The notes below the pieces were generated by a model, which ran no database searches, was not told where the DNA came from, and worked only from the letters and a program-made list of their open reading frames with translations. The translations under genes were made by a program, and so were the position numbers. From Bolinopsis microptera (lineage: Eukaryota > Ctenophora > Tentaculata > Lobata > Bolinopsidae), in NCBI RefSeq assembly GCF_026151205.1, contig NC_087081.1:4707246-4771245 (forward strand): a DNA stretch of 64,000 nucleotides, read 5' to 3'. Shown here one piece after another: positions 1 to 10,737 of the stretch. How positions within the stretch are numbered: position 1 is the first letter of the stretch; every line of letters starts with the position of its first letter.

Positions 1-236
1 GGAACATCTAGAAAAAAATCTTTCCGCTCATTTAATCTAGTTGAAATCATATTTTGACGGTGAAATTCACCGTGTGAATAGGTTTTGAGGTTGTGAAAAA
101 AGCCCGTTAGATTCGTTATGATATTCGCACCAACGGTAAAATAATTAGATACAATTTAAATAATCAGATGGTGGAGTTGATCACAATTAATTGATGGCGG
201 AGATAAGATTATCATTATAATGATTTCTAGCTAATA
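1..236. other. Non-coding flank
   Basis: AT-rich sequence with no open frame or splice-bounded exon that I can support. It ends at the TA dinucleotide that borders the inverted-repeat element starting at 237. Confidence 0.5.
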
Positions 237-1355
237 GGGTAAAGCACATAATTTTGTCATTTTTTGGCAATTTTCCGACTGCCTGATATAAACCATGGGT
301 TTTAACCTCGTCTGAAATTCCGATTTAGATGAAACCTCCACCATGTTATAGTAGACAGTCTAGGCAAGTTCTAACACAAAAATGATCGAAATTGCTGGGG
401 TTGAAGATGTTCAAAAAAATTATTTTGAAAAAATGACAAAATTAGGTGACTTTACTTAATTTTGTCACCCCGAACCTAATTTTTTCACTTGAAGATTGTG
501 CAAAAATTAACCGTTTCTCGGTATTTTAGACTACCTGGATGCATCATTCGAGCGCTTTTTTACCAACATTGACCTCAAAAATCCCAAAGATATGATGTTT
601 TCATAGTTTTGTAGCTTGATGAAAAGATGACACTTTTTGGGTATCTAATCTTAGAAAATAGCCCCCAAATGCCCCTGAAACCACTGGCATCTTGAAAACT
701 TTCTATGAAGCATGAATCAATATTGGTTACTGATTCACGAAACTATATTTACCAATAGCTCTTTAAAACCCAGAATTACAGTATATTTCTCGGCGAAAAT
801 ATGCTATTATAAGTGTTTAAATGCTATTATAAGTGCCTTATACATATCCTATGGGCAAAAAAACTTCAGAATAGTTGTATAAGGCCATTTTCAACACAAT
901 CTGTGATTTACAAGAAATTTGAGAAAGGTCGATTTTTTTGACAAAATTAAGTACTTTTGGCAAAATCGAACCTAATTTTGTCACCCTCTGTAACTTGAAC
1001 AATAATTGCGCTAGAGACTTGAAAATTTGTACGTATACTTCTGCTGTAGAAGATATTTGAAATATGCAATGGCATGAAGCTAGCTCAATTACTTTTGAAA
1101 TAGCAATAAATCAAAATTTTGAAAATTCCTTAAGAAAACTTTAAGGATCTTATTTATTTTTCGGGTTAACAGTTTCGCCTTCATTTTTGACACAGATGCA
1201 AAAGAGCTAGAAACTTTGTAGGAGCAGTTTCAGCAAAGTCTAAGCTTTCTTTTTATACACAAACCTTTTCTTTCAAGCTGAAATTCCGAGCCGAGGCAGT
1301 TTTTCAGAGCAAAATGACAAAATTAGGTACCCTGACAAAATTACGTGCCTTACCC
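237..1355. mobile_element. TA-flanked non-autonomous DNA transposon (MITE-like)
   Basis: The ends form an imperfect terminal inverted repeat of about 23 bases: the left end reads GGGTAAAGCACATAATTTTG and the reverse complement of the right end (1333-1355) reads GGGTAAGGCACGTAATTTTG. Both ends are bordered by TA (235-236 and 1356-1357), the target duplication typical of Tc1/mariner-type elements. The motif TGACAAAATTA or its complement recurs inside (about 250, 435-475, 940-985, 1310-1340), some copies facing each other, as in subterminal repeats bound by a transposase. No open frame of useful length lies inside, so it would depend on a transposase supplied elsewhere. Superfamily assignment is inferred from TA and TIR only. 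Confidence 0.6.
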
Positions 1356-3271
1356 TATCAAAATTAATGTTTAATCCTAAGTCTTAGCATGTGACGTGTA
1401 TATATTTAAATATCAATTTCAAATATAAAGTTTTGAGAATACTTAAGCATCGAGTTAAGGTAGAGCACATTCCCGAATAAAAAGGATACCTACCATTCAG
1501 TCCACCAGCGTTCTATAACTTTTTCTTCCCCGACAAAATCCCAGCAAATATTTCGTCAAAATACTTTTTATCACGAGATGACTCTCCCTGATACGTTATG
1601 ATATAGTACAACAGGATGGGGTCTTCGTGATACCTATCTTTGTGATAACTTACATGCTAAATAAAAGCTGGTTAAATGTTTTGGTGATAAATTTACAAAC
1701 ATTTTCAACAAATCACCAGACTAACAAACAGTCCTACAAAATTAACGCAATTGTAAGTAAATTTTTGATAGCTTTAACACTGTCATAAAGCGAATGATAT
1801 TTTAAAACATATCTATGTAATGATCTTATATCTTAGTGTTCACGAGGCTACAGCAAACATTATTTGATTTTATAGACCTAAATAGGTACCAGTTCTATAT
1901 GTAAATCAATATCCCATCCTACCAAGTTAATTCCTAGAATGACATGATTTTTATTTCTCTGTAATTTCTCTGGTAATATTCAGAGTTACCTAGTTTTATC
2001 TTTAATTTAGCTGAAGCCATCAAACTTTCGTGACTAATAAACGAAGTTAAACTGTTACTAACCGAGCAGCAGAGTCCATAAATATAATGACATAATGGTA
2101 TGAACTTCAGCTTTAACTCTAGCAACCAGCACCAGCAGTAAATGTCCAAATATGATTCCTTTTACAGCAGATACCTTAAATACGACATAAACCGTCAAAA
2201 CGAGATATTATCATGCCTATTAATCCAGCACAAACCATAGTGACTTAAATACTTTACCAATAGATTTACCAGGGGGTGTTTACAGGAGAAAGAGAGGTCG
2301 AACAATAGTTAATACACAAAACAAGTAGTGACCAGGTGTATCAAATCCAGGGGGAATAGAGTCCATCACTTACTCGTAGCCACGACACCACCTGGCCTGG
2401 TATCACACACACACACACTCCGACACAGTGTGTGTTGTGGTGGTACATTGTGGCCCCTGGATAAATGCCTCAGTGATTACTGATTATGTCATTGTTCTGC
2501 GAATGTATTGGGTTATGGTTGAGTTGAAACATAGTCACTGTTTGGAAAGATCCTAAGTCTTTTATGTTGTGAGGCTCAGTGATTATGCAAGTTATAGTCT
2601 ATTATGTGTCATAAGCTATTTATTTCGAACATATTGCACGACTTGATTGTTCTCATATTTAAAACATGAACTGTATGAGGATACGGAAAAAAATTGGTTT
2701 TGCCATTAGAATTTTGGTATCCCTTGAAATAATGTTAGTCCAAGTTAAAGTTTAAGGCCATGGGGGCCTTAAGGGAATACAGGTAGCTCGTATTAGTGTG
2801 GAAATGAAGACTTTATAGTAGGAAGTGTGATTTTCATTTGTGGAGCATAACATGAACAGCTTTAGAATTGGAAATCATTTTATTTTAGCATAATCTATGT
2901 TCATGGAGAAAATTGGCTAAAATCATCCAATTCTAATCCTACATAATAACCATCCACTGAACTAATTGCCCCAAAACTATCCCAAACTCTATAAACATCT
3001 ACCACTCACACTATCCTGATGACACCACTTGACACTAAATCACCATCAGCTCTAAAACGATACTGTAAAAAGCACCCAGTAATAATCCTGATAACACCCG
3101 GTTAGCCCACCAACCTTATACCACCCATGGCTAACTTATACACACTTACAGTAAACCTGCCAACAGTGATTGTTTAGACACGCACACAACTTAATCTTAC
3201 AGTCTACCATGTATTGATGGTTCAACAGCTTAGCTTTCTCTTCATATCAAAGCTAAAAAGTAATTTACCAT
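1356..3271. other. Non-coding, no gene seen
   Basis: No coding signal, RNA gene or transposon end could be supported. A short CA/TG-rich patch lies near 2402-2440. Short open frames here have no recognisable composition or splice context. Confidence 0.5.
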
Positions 3272-3317
3272 GTCAAATTTCAATTCACAGAATGCATTCT
3301 GTGAATTGAAATTTGAC
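3272..3317. repeat. Perfect 46-bp palindrome
   Basis: Two 23-base arms meet at ATGCAT with no spacer and no mismatch; each arm begins GTCAAATTTCAATTCACAG. It could extrude as a hairpin, or be a small foldback transposon remnant. No flanking duplication is obvious. Confidence 0.85.
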
Positions 3318-4517
3318 TTAAATTTGATCATTGTGCATTTGGCTCACCTTCAATGAAAGCTGCAAAGCATATGAATCATGATTACAATCATTGACAACAA
3401 CATTTCTAGAAGTGGGATTATTACTATCTGCATCAAAATATCAAGTGATTAAATTTATTCTAAAACTGGTTTAGCCTTTTTACAAATATTTAAACTCTCG
3501 CTTGCCATGGCCATGGGTAGAAAAAATATAACCAGTTAAGACTGGACGGGTAAACATTAAAAAACTGCTAAATAGTGTGAATTTAGCAACTTTATATATA
3601 TATGATTAACTTCATATTTCGAGAACCGAGTTGAATAAAAAACCACTACACCACTTTTCTAAATAATTGTCCAAGTTCTAGAATTTCTAGAACTATAAGA
3701 CTCAGCTCACGGTCTCACGTATAAGGACAGTCATTTCTTATCGTCGACTGGAGTCAGATTGTCAATACAATCTATAAACAATTAATTGATGACATGGCTC
3801 CTCTCCTGAAGTAGGTATTTTATTCTATATATACTGCCAGGTCTAATCAAGTCTAGGTTCAGTGAATCTTTATCGATGGGCCATTCAAAGAGCTTGCCAC
3901 AAGTTAGCAGAATGGGGCTCCGATAGAATCAATAATCCAGTGGATTTTGTTAAAATATTGATCCTGAATTGTTGTTTTCTTGAAAAAAAACATGTAATCT
4001 TAAAATAACTGGCTTTTATCTAAATGAGTTTTAAACTATTTTCACAACTACAATTAAATACATTTATTTAGGCATGGCTACCGATGAGTAATCCGTTGGA
4101 GTAAAGTCTGCCGGTGTCCTGGGTGTGATGGATCTGAGTTAGATGGCAGATTGTGGAGGTGGTAATCGTTTCTTCCTATTGCCCTGGTAGTCTTGTACTG
4201 CCAGGGCTCCTGCGGTCTGGTACGAGGTTAGTTTTATTGTTAGAGATCTAGTGATGTTTGAAATTAATTTATTAACTCCTTTTAGCTACTTCTCCCTTAG
4301 ATAAGTATTGCATTCTTTTTTCTGCTATACAGTTCTTTACGACAACTCTGTTCATTATAATTCAAATTTTTTCACTCTGAACTATAAATCTCTGGCCTAT
4401 TAACTGTTTCAGATCCAGATTGCTAGGGTTTATAACGGTGCCACTGAAACATCCTGCTGTTGATCTCTTATCCGGATCACCCAGTCTCCTCCCGATCCTC
4501 CCACACTTCACAACAAG
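3318..4517 (+). other. Non-coding; may hold the LINE 5' UTR
   Basis: No open frame is supported. The part from roughly 4080 to 4517 is less AT-rich than its surroundings and runs directly into the LINE ORF1 start, so it may be the 5' untranslated region and internal promoter of that retrotransposon. The 5' boundary cannot be placed from one copy. Confidence 0.35.
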
Positions 4518-6002
4518 ATGCCAACACTGCCCGCCAACTTCCTCACCTTACTGCAAAATCTATCTCTTGAAGTAAAGCAACACATGCATACCCTCCTCAC
4601 TCAGAGTATCCTGGACAGTCTGAAAGAGGAAAAGCTTACTTCTAAAATAGAACGGTTAGATGAAAAGAAGAAGGAAAAGAAAACGAAGAAGGAAACTACT
4701 GTTCAAAATGTCTCGTATAGCCCACATGCGCTCGTAGAGCACGTCCCAGTCCTCCCTGGAATGGATGAAAATCTATTCAAGAAAATCACAGAAGAATTAG
4801 ATTCAATGAATCTTGAAGGCAAATCTAAAAAAGTCCACACCTTATGGCTAAGCCCTTCATCAGAAGACTACTGCTTTGGTAACATAGTTAACAAGCCACA
4901 TCCCATCAACAACTTCCCTAGCATCTTTAAGTTGATGGGACTTATTAATGACCTCCCCTCCACCACCAACAACATGGATGCTTGCCTTGTTACTAGGTAC
5001 GACACTCAGCAAGCTAAGTTAAGCCTCCATAAGGACGATGAAGACCTAATAATATCACAGTCCAGCTCCATTTGCACTTACTCTATAGGGGCTCCACGGT
5101 CACTTGAGTTTGTGCTCGATACAACCCAAGTAGAACAACGCACAACTAGGGCCTCTAGGTAAAGGCCAGCCCAAGAGTTGATTAACGCAGACTTCACCCT
5201 CCCTGCCACCAATGGCACACTGAACATCATGAAGCCTGGTGCACAGCAAGTCATGAGGCACAGGATTGCCCCAGGAGTTGCACCTTCTGACAATGAAATT
5301 TGTTGGAGGTATAGTCTCTCCTTCAGAAAGTTAACCACACCTTCCTCTTCCTCTTCCCCTTCATCTCCTATTCTTCCCTCTCCTACATCCGACAGTCCTA
5401 ATAAAGTATCCCCAAAAGCCCCCATCACAGACTCTCAAAAACAACAGAAGTCTATTATTCTCATTGCTGGTGACTCCTTTGCTGCTCGATTGGACGCTGA
5501 TCGCCTCAGTAGAGGTAAAGAAACTGTCACCAACATAGCTAAGGGTGGGCTTAAGATCTCAGCTATACAGAAATCTATTGAGGCCTTTCATACAAAGAAC
5601 CCTCTTGTGCAGGTAAAGAAACTGTTCTTAAGCTTCGGTGCCAACGACATCCGGTACTGTACCCAGGGTGTCAATCATCTCAAGACCCCTGTGAGTGACC
5701 TTATGAAGACAGCAAAAAAACTTTATCCAAATGCACGTGTTTTTGTACAAGCTATTCCACCAGTCCACCCCAACGGACAAGATAAAATCCCTGGTAATGT
5801 TTGTGCTATGAATAATTTGATCTTTGATCGCTGCTCTAGGCATAAACTGTTTTACCTTGATGTTTTTTGGGCTTTCTTAGACCGCTATGGAAACAGAAAC
5901 GAGAGATTATTTCCTAAGTGTGACAATAGGGGCTTGCCAGTGTTGGCAAAGTTCTATCTCAGAATCATACACTCAAAGTGGTTTAATCCAATGGGATACT
6001 GA
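4518..6002 (+). pseudogene. LINE ORF1: AlkB-like 2OG-Fe(II) oxygenase domain + SGNH esterase domain, one in-frame stop
   Basis: The frame is open from ATG 4518 to 6002 (494 codons) except for a TAA at 5160-5162; both halves are in the same frame, so a single base change explains the break. Residues 1-65 are Lys/Glu-rich. Residues about 75-270 look like an AlkB-type dioxygenase: HKD at 171-173 supplies the His-x-Asp iron ligands, a distal His sits at about 248 (MRHRI), and RYSLSFR ends with the Arg expected to bind 2-oxoglutarate. The stop lies between the two iron-ligand blocks. Residues about 312-490 resemble an SGNH/GDSL hydrolase: GDSF (Ser about 320) and GAND (374-377). The last block, normally Asp-x-x-His, is unclear: the sequence reads LFPKCDNRGLPVLA, lacking an obvious His at the usual place. 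Esterase-type ORF1 proteins are known in CR1-like LINEs; the oxygenase partner is my reading from motifs. Whether the stop is tolerated or inactivating is unknown. Confidence 0.8.
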
Positions 6003-6196
6003 TGTGGTAATCCAATTCAATATTTCAATTTTTCATTGTCTGCATCAGTATCCTATTGGATCTGATCATTTGGATGTTATTTATATGTATTCAAACGAAG
6101 TGATAGCATAATGTATGTTACTTCATATTATAGCACAATACCTAACAAAACACAACGGCGAGACACAATTCTGTTAATAATATACTTAAAAGTTCC

Positions 6197-9100
6197 ATGG
6201 GAATATCAGCTCAACAACACCGTGTTGCAACTGGTATGTTTTCTAGGTATGTTATCATCAGTAAAAGTAATAGAGGTAACGGGGAAAATTTGTTGTCCTG
6301 TCTTCTGTCTCGTCATATGTTATGTGCTCTATTGGGTATATTTTATTTGTATGTTATTTTGTATATATTTTCTTTGACTATCGATGCTAATATACTCCCT
6401 GGTGCTCCCCTACAACCTAAAATACACTCTGTACCATGTTTGAGGTCATCCATAAATCTTTACTTTATGGTAATATTTTGTACCATTTTTCTCAGACACT
6501 TCAAACTTGTGTATAGGGGTGAGAGGGGCATTGGGGCAGCCTTAACTGCAATTTCTGTAAAATTGATATCTACCACAAAAACTGAACTGTCACCTACCAT
6601 GTCACCGAAACAGACTGTTAAGTTACTTTTCGGTATTACCAGCAGCTGGCTTGGGGTCATGTCTAGGTGTGGTCTGGTTTTTCTATCTCTCCTTAATATT
6701 TCCCTGATAGTAATTTGTAATTGTTCCTTACTGAACCCTGGACCAAATTTATCCGTTGTTTACAATAATGTCCATGGTTTCCTAAATACTCGCGATCTAG
6801 CATCAGGAACACCACCACTAAATATGACCAAGATACATGAATTTCATGGTTATATCTACAAACATAAGCCTCACATCATTATTCTAAACGAGACATGGCT
6901 GAAAAATTCCATTCTCAGTAATGAGGTGCTCCCTGACAAATACAAAGTATTTAGGCTTGACCGATCCTTAAGATCGCATCCAGTGGATGCAACCCAGCCC
7001 AAGAAATTCAGAAAAAACGGTGGTGGTGTTCTGATTGCCCATAGAACAGACATTGATATCTCTAGTCTAAAGTTTTCTAAGGTTAGTGTTCAAGCTGAAT
7101 TATTATCCGTCATAATTAAGACTCAGTGTGGAAGAAACTTTTGTATATCAACATTCTATAGAGTAGGAACGCTTGGCTTAGATAATTTTGAATCTTTCAA
7201 GAAACATTTTGTTACTTTAGCATCTGCCAGAAAGTTGCAAAGACACATTCTGGTAGGGGACTTTAATTTGGCTTCGATTTCTTGGCCAGATGGTCAGTCA
7301 TCTTGTCAGCTACACTCTAGCTTTGTAAATTTTCTCACTGATGACCTCGGACATACACAACTTATTAGTTTCCCTACTCACAAGTCAGGCAACACCTTAG
7401 ATCTTGTGTTCACTAACATTCAGAACCTTATTAAGAATGTTAAAGTTTTAGATCAAAACGAAATGTGTATGTCCGACCACTTTTGTATCACATTTGACAT
7501 TGATATTAAGACCAAGTATATTAAGCAGCCTAAAAGAAAGATCTTTAATTATAGTAAAGGTAATTTTAGGGGCCTGAATTCTGAGTTATTTAGCATCGAT
7601 TGGGATAATATATTTGAGTGTAATGATCCTTATCTTGCCTGGAGTCGATTCAGAGGAGTTCTTGATGCAGCCTGTGACCAATGGATCCCTAAAAAGACCA
7701 TTAAGTCTCAGTTCCAGCCCCCATGGTATGACTCCGAATGTGATCGCCTCCTACGAAATAAGGAGAAATGGAGAATAAGGCATAAGGGGAGCAACTCTGA
7801 GTCTCATAAACAAAAGTTTCGTGCATTTCGCACAAAATTTAAAAATTTGATGGACGAAAGAATGAGACTCAGTGTTGAGGATGACTCCGATGATGCTCTT
7901 ATCTCCAAGAAATTCTGGACCTACGTTAAATCTAAATCAAAGTCAACCAGGATCCCTGAAACTGTCAAATATCATAATCGCTTTCGAAACAATCCATCTG
8001 ATCAAGCTGCCCTTTTTAACGAATATTTTTATGAGCAGTTTTCTCAAGAGAGCGATTATGGCATTGACATAGATTTTCGTGATGATTGTTTTTCAAGTCT
8101 TGTGTTTAGTAGAGAAGATGTTCTGTTGATTCTTAAAAAGTTAAATCCTAACAAGGCCCCTGGCCCTGATGGGATTCATGGGAGAGTCCTCAAAAACTGT
8201 GCCCAAAGCCTTGCATACCCACTTAGTGTTTTATTTAACCTGTCTTTCTCGAGCGGATGCATACCCCCTGATTGGAAGCTGGCACTTGTAGTACCAGTGC
8301 ACAAAAAGGGCGATAAGTCTTCGGTTGAGAACTACAGGCCTATCTCGTTAACATCTCTTGTAATGAAAGTCTTTGAAAGGTGCATAAAGACTGCATTATA
8401 CGCTGCGTGTTCTGATCTGTTGGATGACCGACAACACGGTTTTGTTAATGAACGCTCATGCACAACCCAAATGATACCTTTCACAGACAATCTTGCACTT
8501 GCATTGAATAACAGGTCCAGGACTGATATAATATATTTTGATTTTGCGAAAGCCTTTGATAGCGTTTCGCATGACCTCATTTTAAGTAAATTAAAGAATA
8601 TTTTTAATGTCGATGGACTAATGCTTAAATTTATTAAGTCCTATCTTGAGGGGCGACAACAACAAGTAGTGATAGGAGGCCAAACGTCTTCTTCTCTACC
8701 AGTTCGGTCTGGTGTCCCTCAAGGTTCTATACTCGGCCCTTTATTGTTTGTAATATTTATAAATGACATGTTCTCCTGTGTCTCTGAAGGCACCAATATC
8801 GCCCTTTATGCAGATGACACTAAAATTTGGAGGGAGATTCTTGGTTACCCTGACCATCACATAATCCAAAATGACATCAATAGATTATATGATTGGTCAG
8901 TGAGAAATCGAATGAAGTTCCACCCACAAAAGTGCAAAGCCCTCTCTGTGTCCCTGCAAAGAAACGTGCTGGATAACTTGCCATTCAATACCTTCTTTTA
9001 TAAACTTTCTGGAAGTGATATTGACTTTGTGCCCTCTCAGTCAGATTTAGGAGTCGCAATAAACTCCAGGTTTAATTGGGGTGCACAATGTAAAGCGCTT

Positions 9101-9703
9101 GTTTCCAAAGCTACATCTAGACTTGGACTACTTAAGAGAACATGTCATTTCACTACTGATAAAAGGCAGAAAAGATCGTTCTATTTAGCGTTAATTAGGT
9201 CTATATTTGAACATTGTTCTGTCATATGGTCCCCTCAATCTGCAACTCATCTTCAACAGTTTGTTGCTATCCAAAAGAGGGCTATTAAATGGATCAATGG
9301 TGAACCTTACTCCAGTTATAATGACGATAAACTTGCTACAGAGCAAAAGAAACTAAATATTCTCCCTGTTAAACAGAAGTTTATTTATAACGATCTTATG
9401 ACCTTCTATAAAATAGTGAATAGCATAATTCCAGTTTCGCTCCCTACATATATAGTCCTATGCCGTCCAGAGGGCACCCGATACACTAGGCACAATGCTC
9501 AAATAATTGATATGTCGGATACTTCAACTTACATGAGTACCACTGTGCCCTGCTCGGATGCCTTCCGAAATAGCTTTTTTCATAGATCTATGCTGAATTG
9601 GAATAGTCTACCAGTATGTATCCGGCAGTCAGAGCGGATTTCTACTTTTAAGGCCAAACTGATCAAGTACCTCTGGGCTGCCGATACTGTCTGGCCAGAT
9701 TAG
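6197..9703 (+). CDS. LINE ORF2: AP-endonuclease and reverse transcriptase
   Basis: An open 1,168-residue polyprotein that nicks target DNA and reverse transcribes its own RNA from the nick. Residues 1-185 hold several hydrophobic stretches and end with NPGP (180-183), the core of 2A ribosome-skipping peptides, though the usual Asp-x-Glu before it is absent. The endonuclease follows: YNNVHGF (about 190), NETWL (230), GDFNL (353), SDHFCI (425). The reverse transcriptase contains NPNKAPGPDG (about 650), FDFAKAFDS (about 780), SGVPQGSILGPLLF (about 838) and the catalytic YADD (about 870). The C-terminal thumb/zinc-less tail matches the CR1 group. The ATG at 6197 (context CCATGG) is the first in frame; initiation further in, nearer the endonuclease, is possible. 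No frameshift or stop was seen. Confidence 0.93.
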   Translation: MGISAQQHRVATGMFSRYVIISKSNRGNGENLLSCLLSRHMLCALLGIFYLYVILYIFSLTIDANILPGAPLQPKIHSVPCLRSSINLYFMVIFCTIFLRHFKLVYRGERGIGAALTAISVKLISTTKTELSPTMSPKQTVKLLFGITSSWLGVMSRCGLVFLSLLNISLIVICNCSLLNPGPNLSVVYNNVHGFLNTRDLASGTPPLNMTKIHEFHGYIYKHKPHIIILNETWLKNSILSNEVLPDKYKVFRLDRSLRSHPVDATQPKKFRKNGGGVLIAHRTDIDISSLKFSKVSVQAELLSVIIKTQCGRNFCISTFYRVGTLGLDNFESFKKHFVTLASARKLQRHILVGDFNLASISWPDGQSSCQLHSSFVNFLTDDLGHTQLISFPTHKSGNTLDLVFTNIQNLIKNVKVLDQNEMCMSDHFCITFDIDIKTKYIKQPKRKIFNYSKGNFRGLNSELFSIDWDNIFECNDPYLAWSRFRGVLDAACDQWIPKKTIKSQFQPPWYDSECDRLLRNKEKWRIRHKGSNSESHKQKFRAFRTKFKNLMDERMRLSVEDDSDDALISKKFWTYVKSKSKSTRIPETVKYHNRFRNNPSDQAALFNEYFYEQFSQESDYGIDIDFRDDCFSSLVFSREDVLLILKKLNPNKAPGPDGIHGRVLKNCAQSLAYPLSVLFNLSFSSGCIPPDWKLALVVPVHKKGDKSSVENYRPISLTSLVMKVFERCIKTALYAACSDLLDDRQHGFVNERSCTTQMIPFTDNLALALNNRSRTDIIYFDFAKAFDSVSHDLILSKLKNIFNVDGLMLKFIKSYLEGRQQQVVIGGQTSSSLPVRSGVPQGSILGPLLFVIFINDMFSCVSEGTNIALYADDTKIWREILGYPDHHIIQNDINRLYDWSVRNRMKFHPQKCKALSVSLQRNVLDNLPFNTFFYKLSGSDIDFVPSQSDLGVAINSRFNWGAQCKALVSKATSRLGLLKRTCHFTTDKRQKRSFYLALIRSIFEHCSVIWSPQSATHLQQFVAIQKRAIKWINGEPYSSYNDDKLATEQKKLNILPVKQKFIYNDLMTFYKIVNSIIPVSLPTYIVLCRPEGTRYTRHNAQIIDMSDTSTYMSTTVPCSDAFRNSFFHRSMLNWNSLPVCIRQSERISTFKAKLIKYLWAADTVWPD

Positions 9704-10261
9704 CTCATCAGTCTTATGAGTCTCAGAAATTTGTTTTTGTTGGTTACAATTCTGTCCGTCCAATTTCCTATCTGCTTGTCCTTTTCTTATTTCTTTATCA
9801 GTTGTGACGGAATTGTAATGAACAAAATCCTTATAATTATTTATGATATGTTTGATTTCTTGTTAATGTTTGTCATTCAAATTTGGTAGACGGCCCCAAC
9901 GTTAATGTGGCTCTTGCTATGTGTTGGTTCAGCCGAATTAATTATTATATTTAATCAAGTTTATTTTTCTCGTTAGTTGTCATCCGGCCAAACATTAAGC
10001 AACTTATATTGCAGTACCATTTATCATTTAGTAATCAAAATATGTCATTGTAATTTTGCATGACTGAAATGTAACGCTTGATTTATATATATAATGATTA
10101 ATTGAATTTTCAAATTAAAAAAAAAATTTGAGAAAACACTTAGTAGATGAAACTGCATAGTGTATGTATGATGTAAAGTGCCCACAAGTGGTTCTATTCG
10201 TATGATTTGCTGGATTGTAAGGAATTTGATAATTAGAGAAAAATGTGTAATGATAGGCATC
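9704..10261 (+). other. Probable LINE 3' UTR, then non-coding
   Basis: Directly follows the ORF2 stop. A GC-richer patch near 9890-9940 may be the conserved LINE 3' end recognised by the reverse transcriptase, but no tail or duplication marks the true terminus. No gene is seen. Confidence 0.35.
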
Positions 10262-10737
10262 ATCTAGAGTATTGTGTCCAATTGTAGAATCCAGTTGCGG
10301 CTCATGGAAGTTGGGGGACTGTTTTGGAGCTGGAGAGCGTCCAGACGCGGTTTACCCGTCTGATTGATGAGGTGGGTACTCTTCCTTACAGCCGTAGACT
10401 GGAAATCCTTAATTTGACAACGCTGGCAGAGCGGCGAATACGTGGGGACCTTATTGAAGCTTTTAAGGTTATTAATGGCTTGACTGATTATGGTTCAGAC
10501 TTTTTCAGACCAAGCAGATCAGGTCTTAATCTGGTTTCATCCAATAGATGTAGTAAGAGTGTGACCAAGGTCAAGAATCTTCAGTGTTCTTTTCTTCCAG
10601 AGCGGGTTGTTCCTTATTGGAACAAACTCCCTTCGGAGGTGAAGAACTGCTTGACAGTTTTGAGTTTTAAAATCGGATTGGAAAGTTTTAAAAAGAATAT
10701 GATTTCTAAATGTATTGTAAATGACTTTCATTTTTGA
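10262..10737 (+). pseudogene. Decayed C-terminal end of a second CR1-like LINE RT
   Basis: The frame from 10324 carries the thumb-region signature of CR1/L2-type polyproteins: a VQTRFTRL segment, LPYSRRLEILNL, RRIRGDLIEAFKVING, and the terminal pattern PYWNKLPSEV followed by a Phe/Lys-rich end. Homologous codons extend upstream to about 10262 (EYCVQ then a stop), showing that the copy is truncated and broken. It lacks the endonuclease and the YADD core. It differs from the LINE at 4.5-9.7 kb, so it is a separate family. Confidence 0.75.

Larger units (their letters stand above)
4518..9703 (+). mobile_element. Two-ORF LINE, CR1/Jockey group, nearly complete
   Basis: A non-LTR retrotransposon with ORF1 (4518-6002) and ORF2 (6197-9703), separated by 194 bases. 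ORF2 has the APE-type endonuclease followed by a reverse transcriptase whose motifs fit the CR1/L2/Jockey group. Coordinates cover only the coding core; untranslated ends probably extend to about 4.1 kb on the left and past 9.7 kb on the right, but no target-site duplication or tail could be defined. ORF2 is fully open and ORF1 has a single stop, so the insertion is young or recently active. A related 3' end fragment lies at 41318-41617. Confidence 0.85.
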
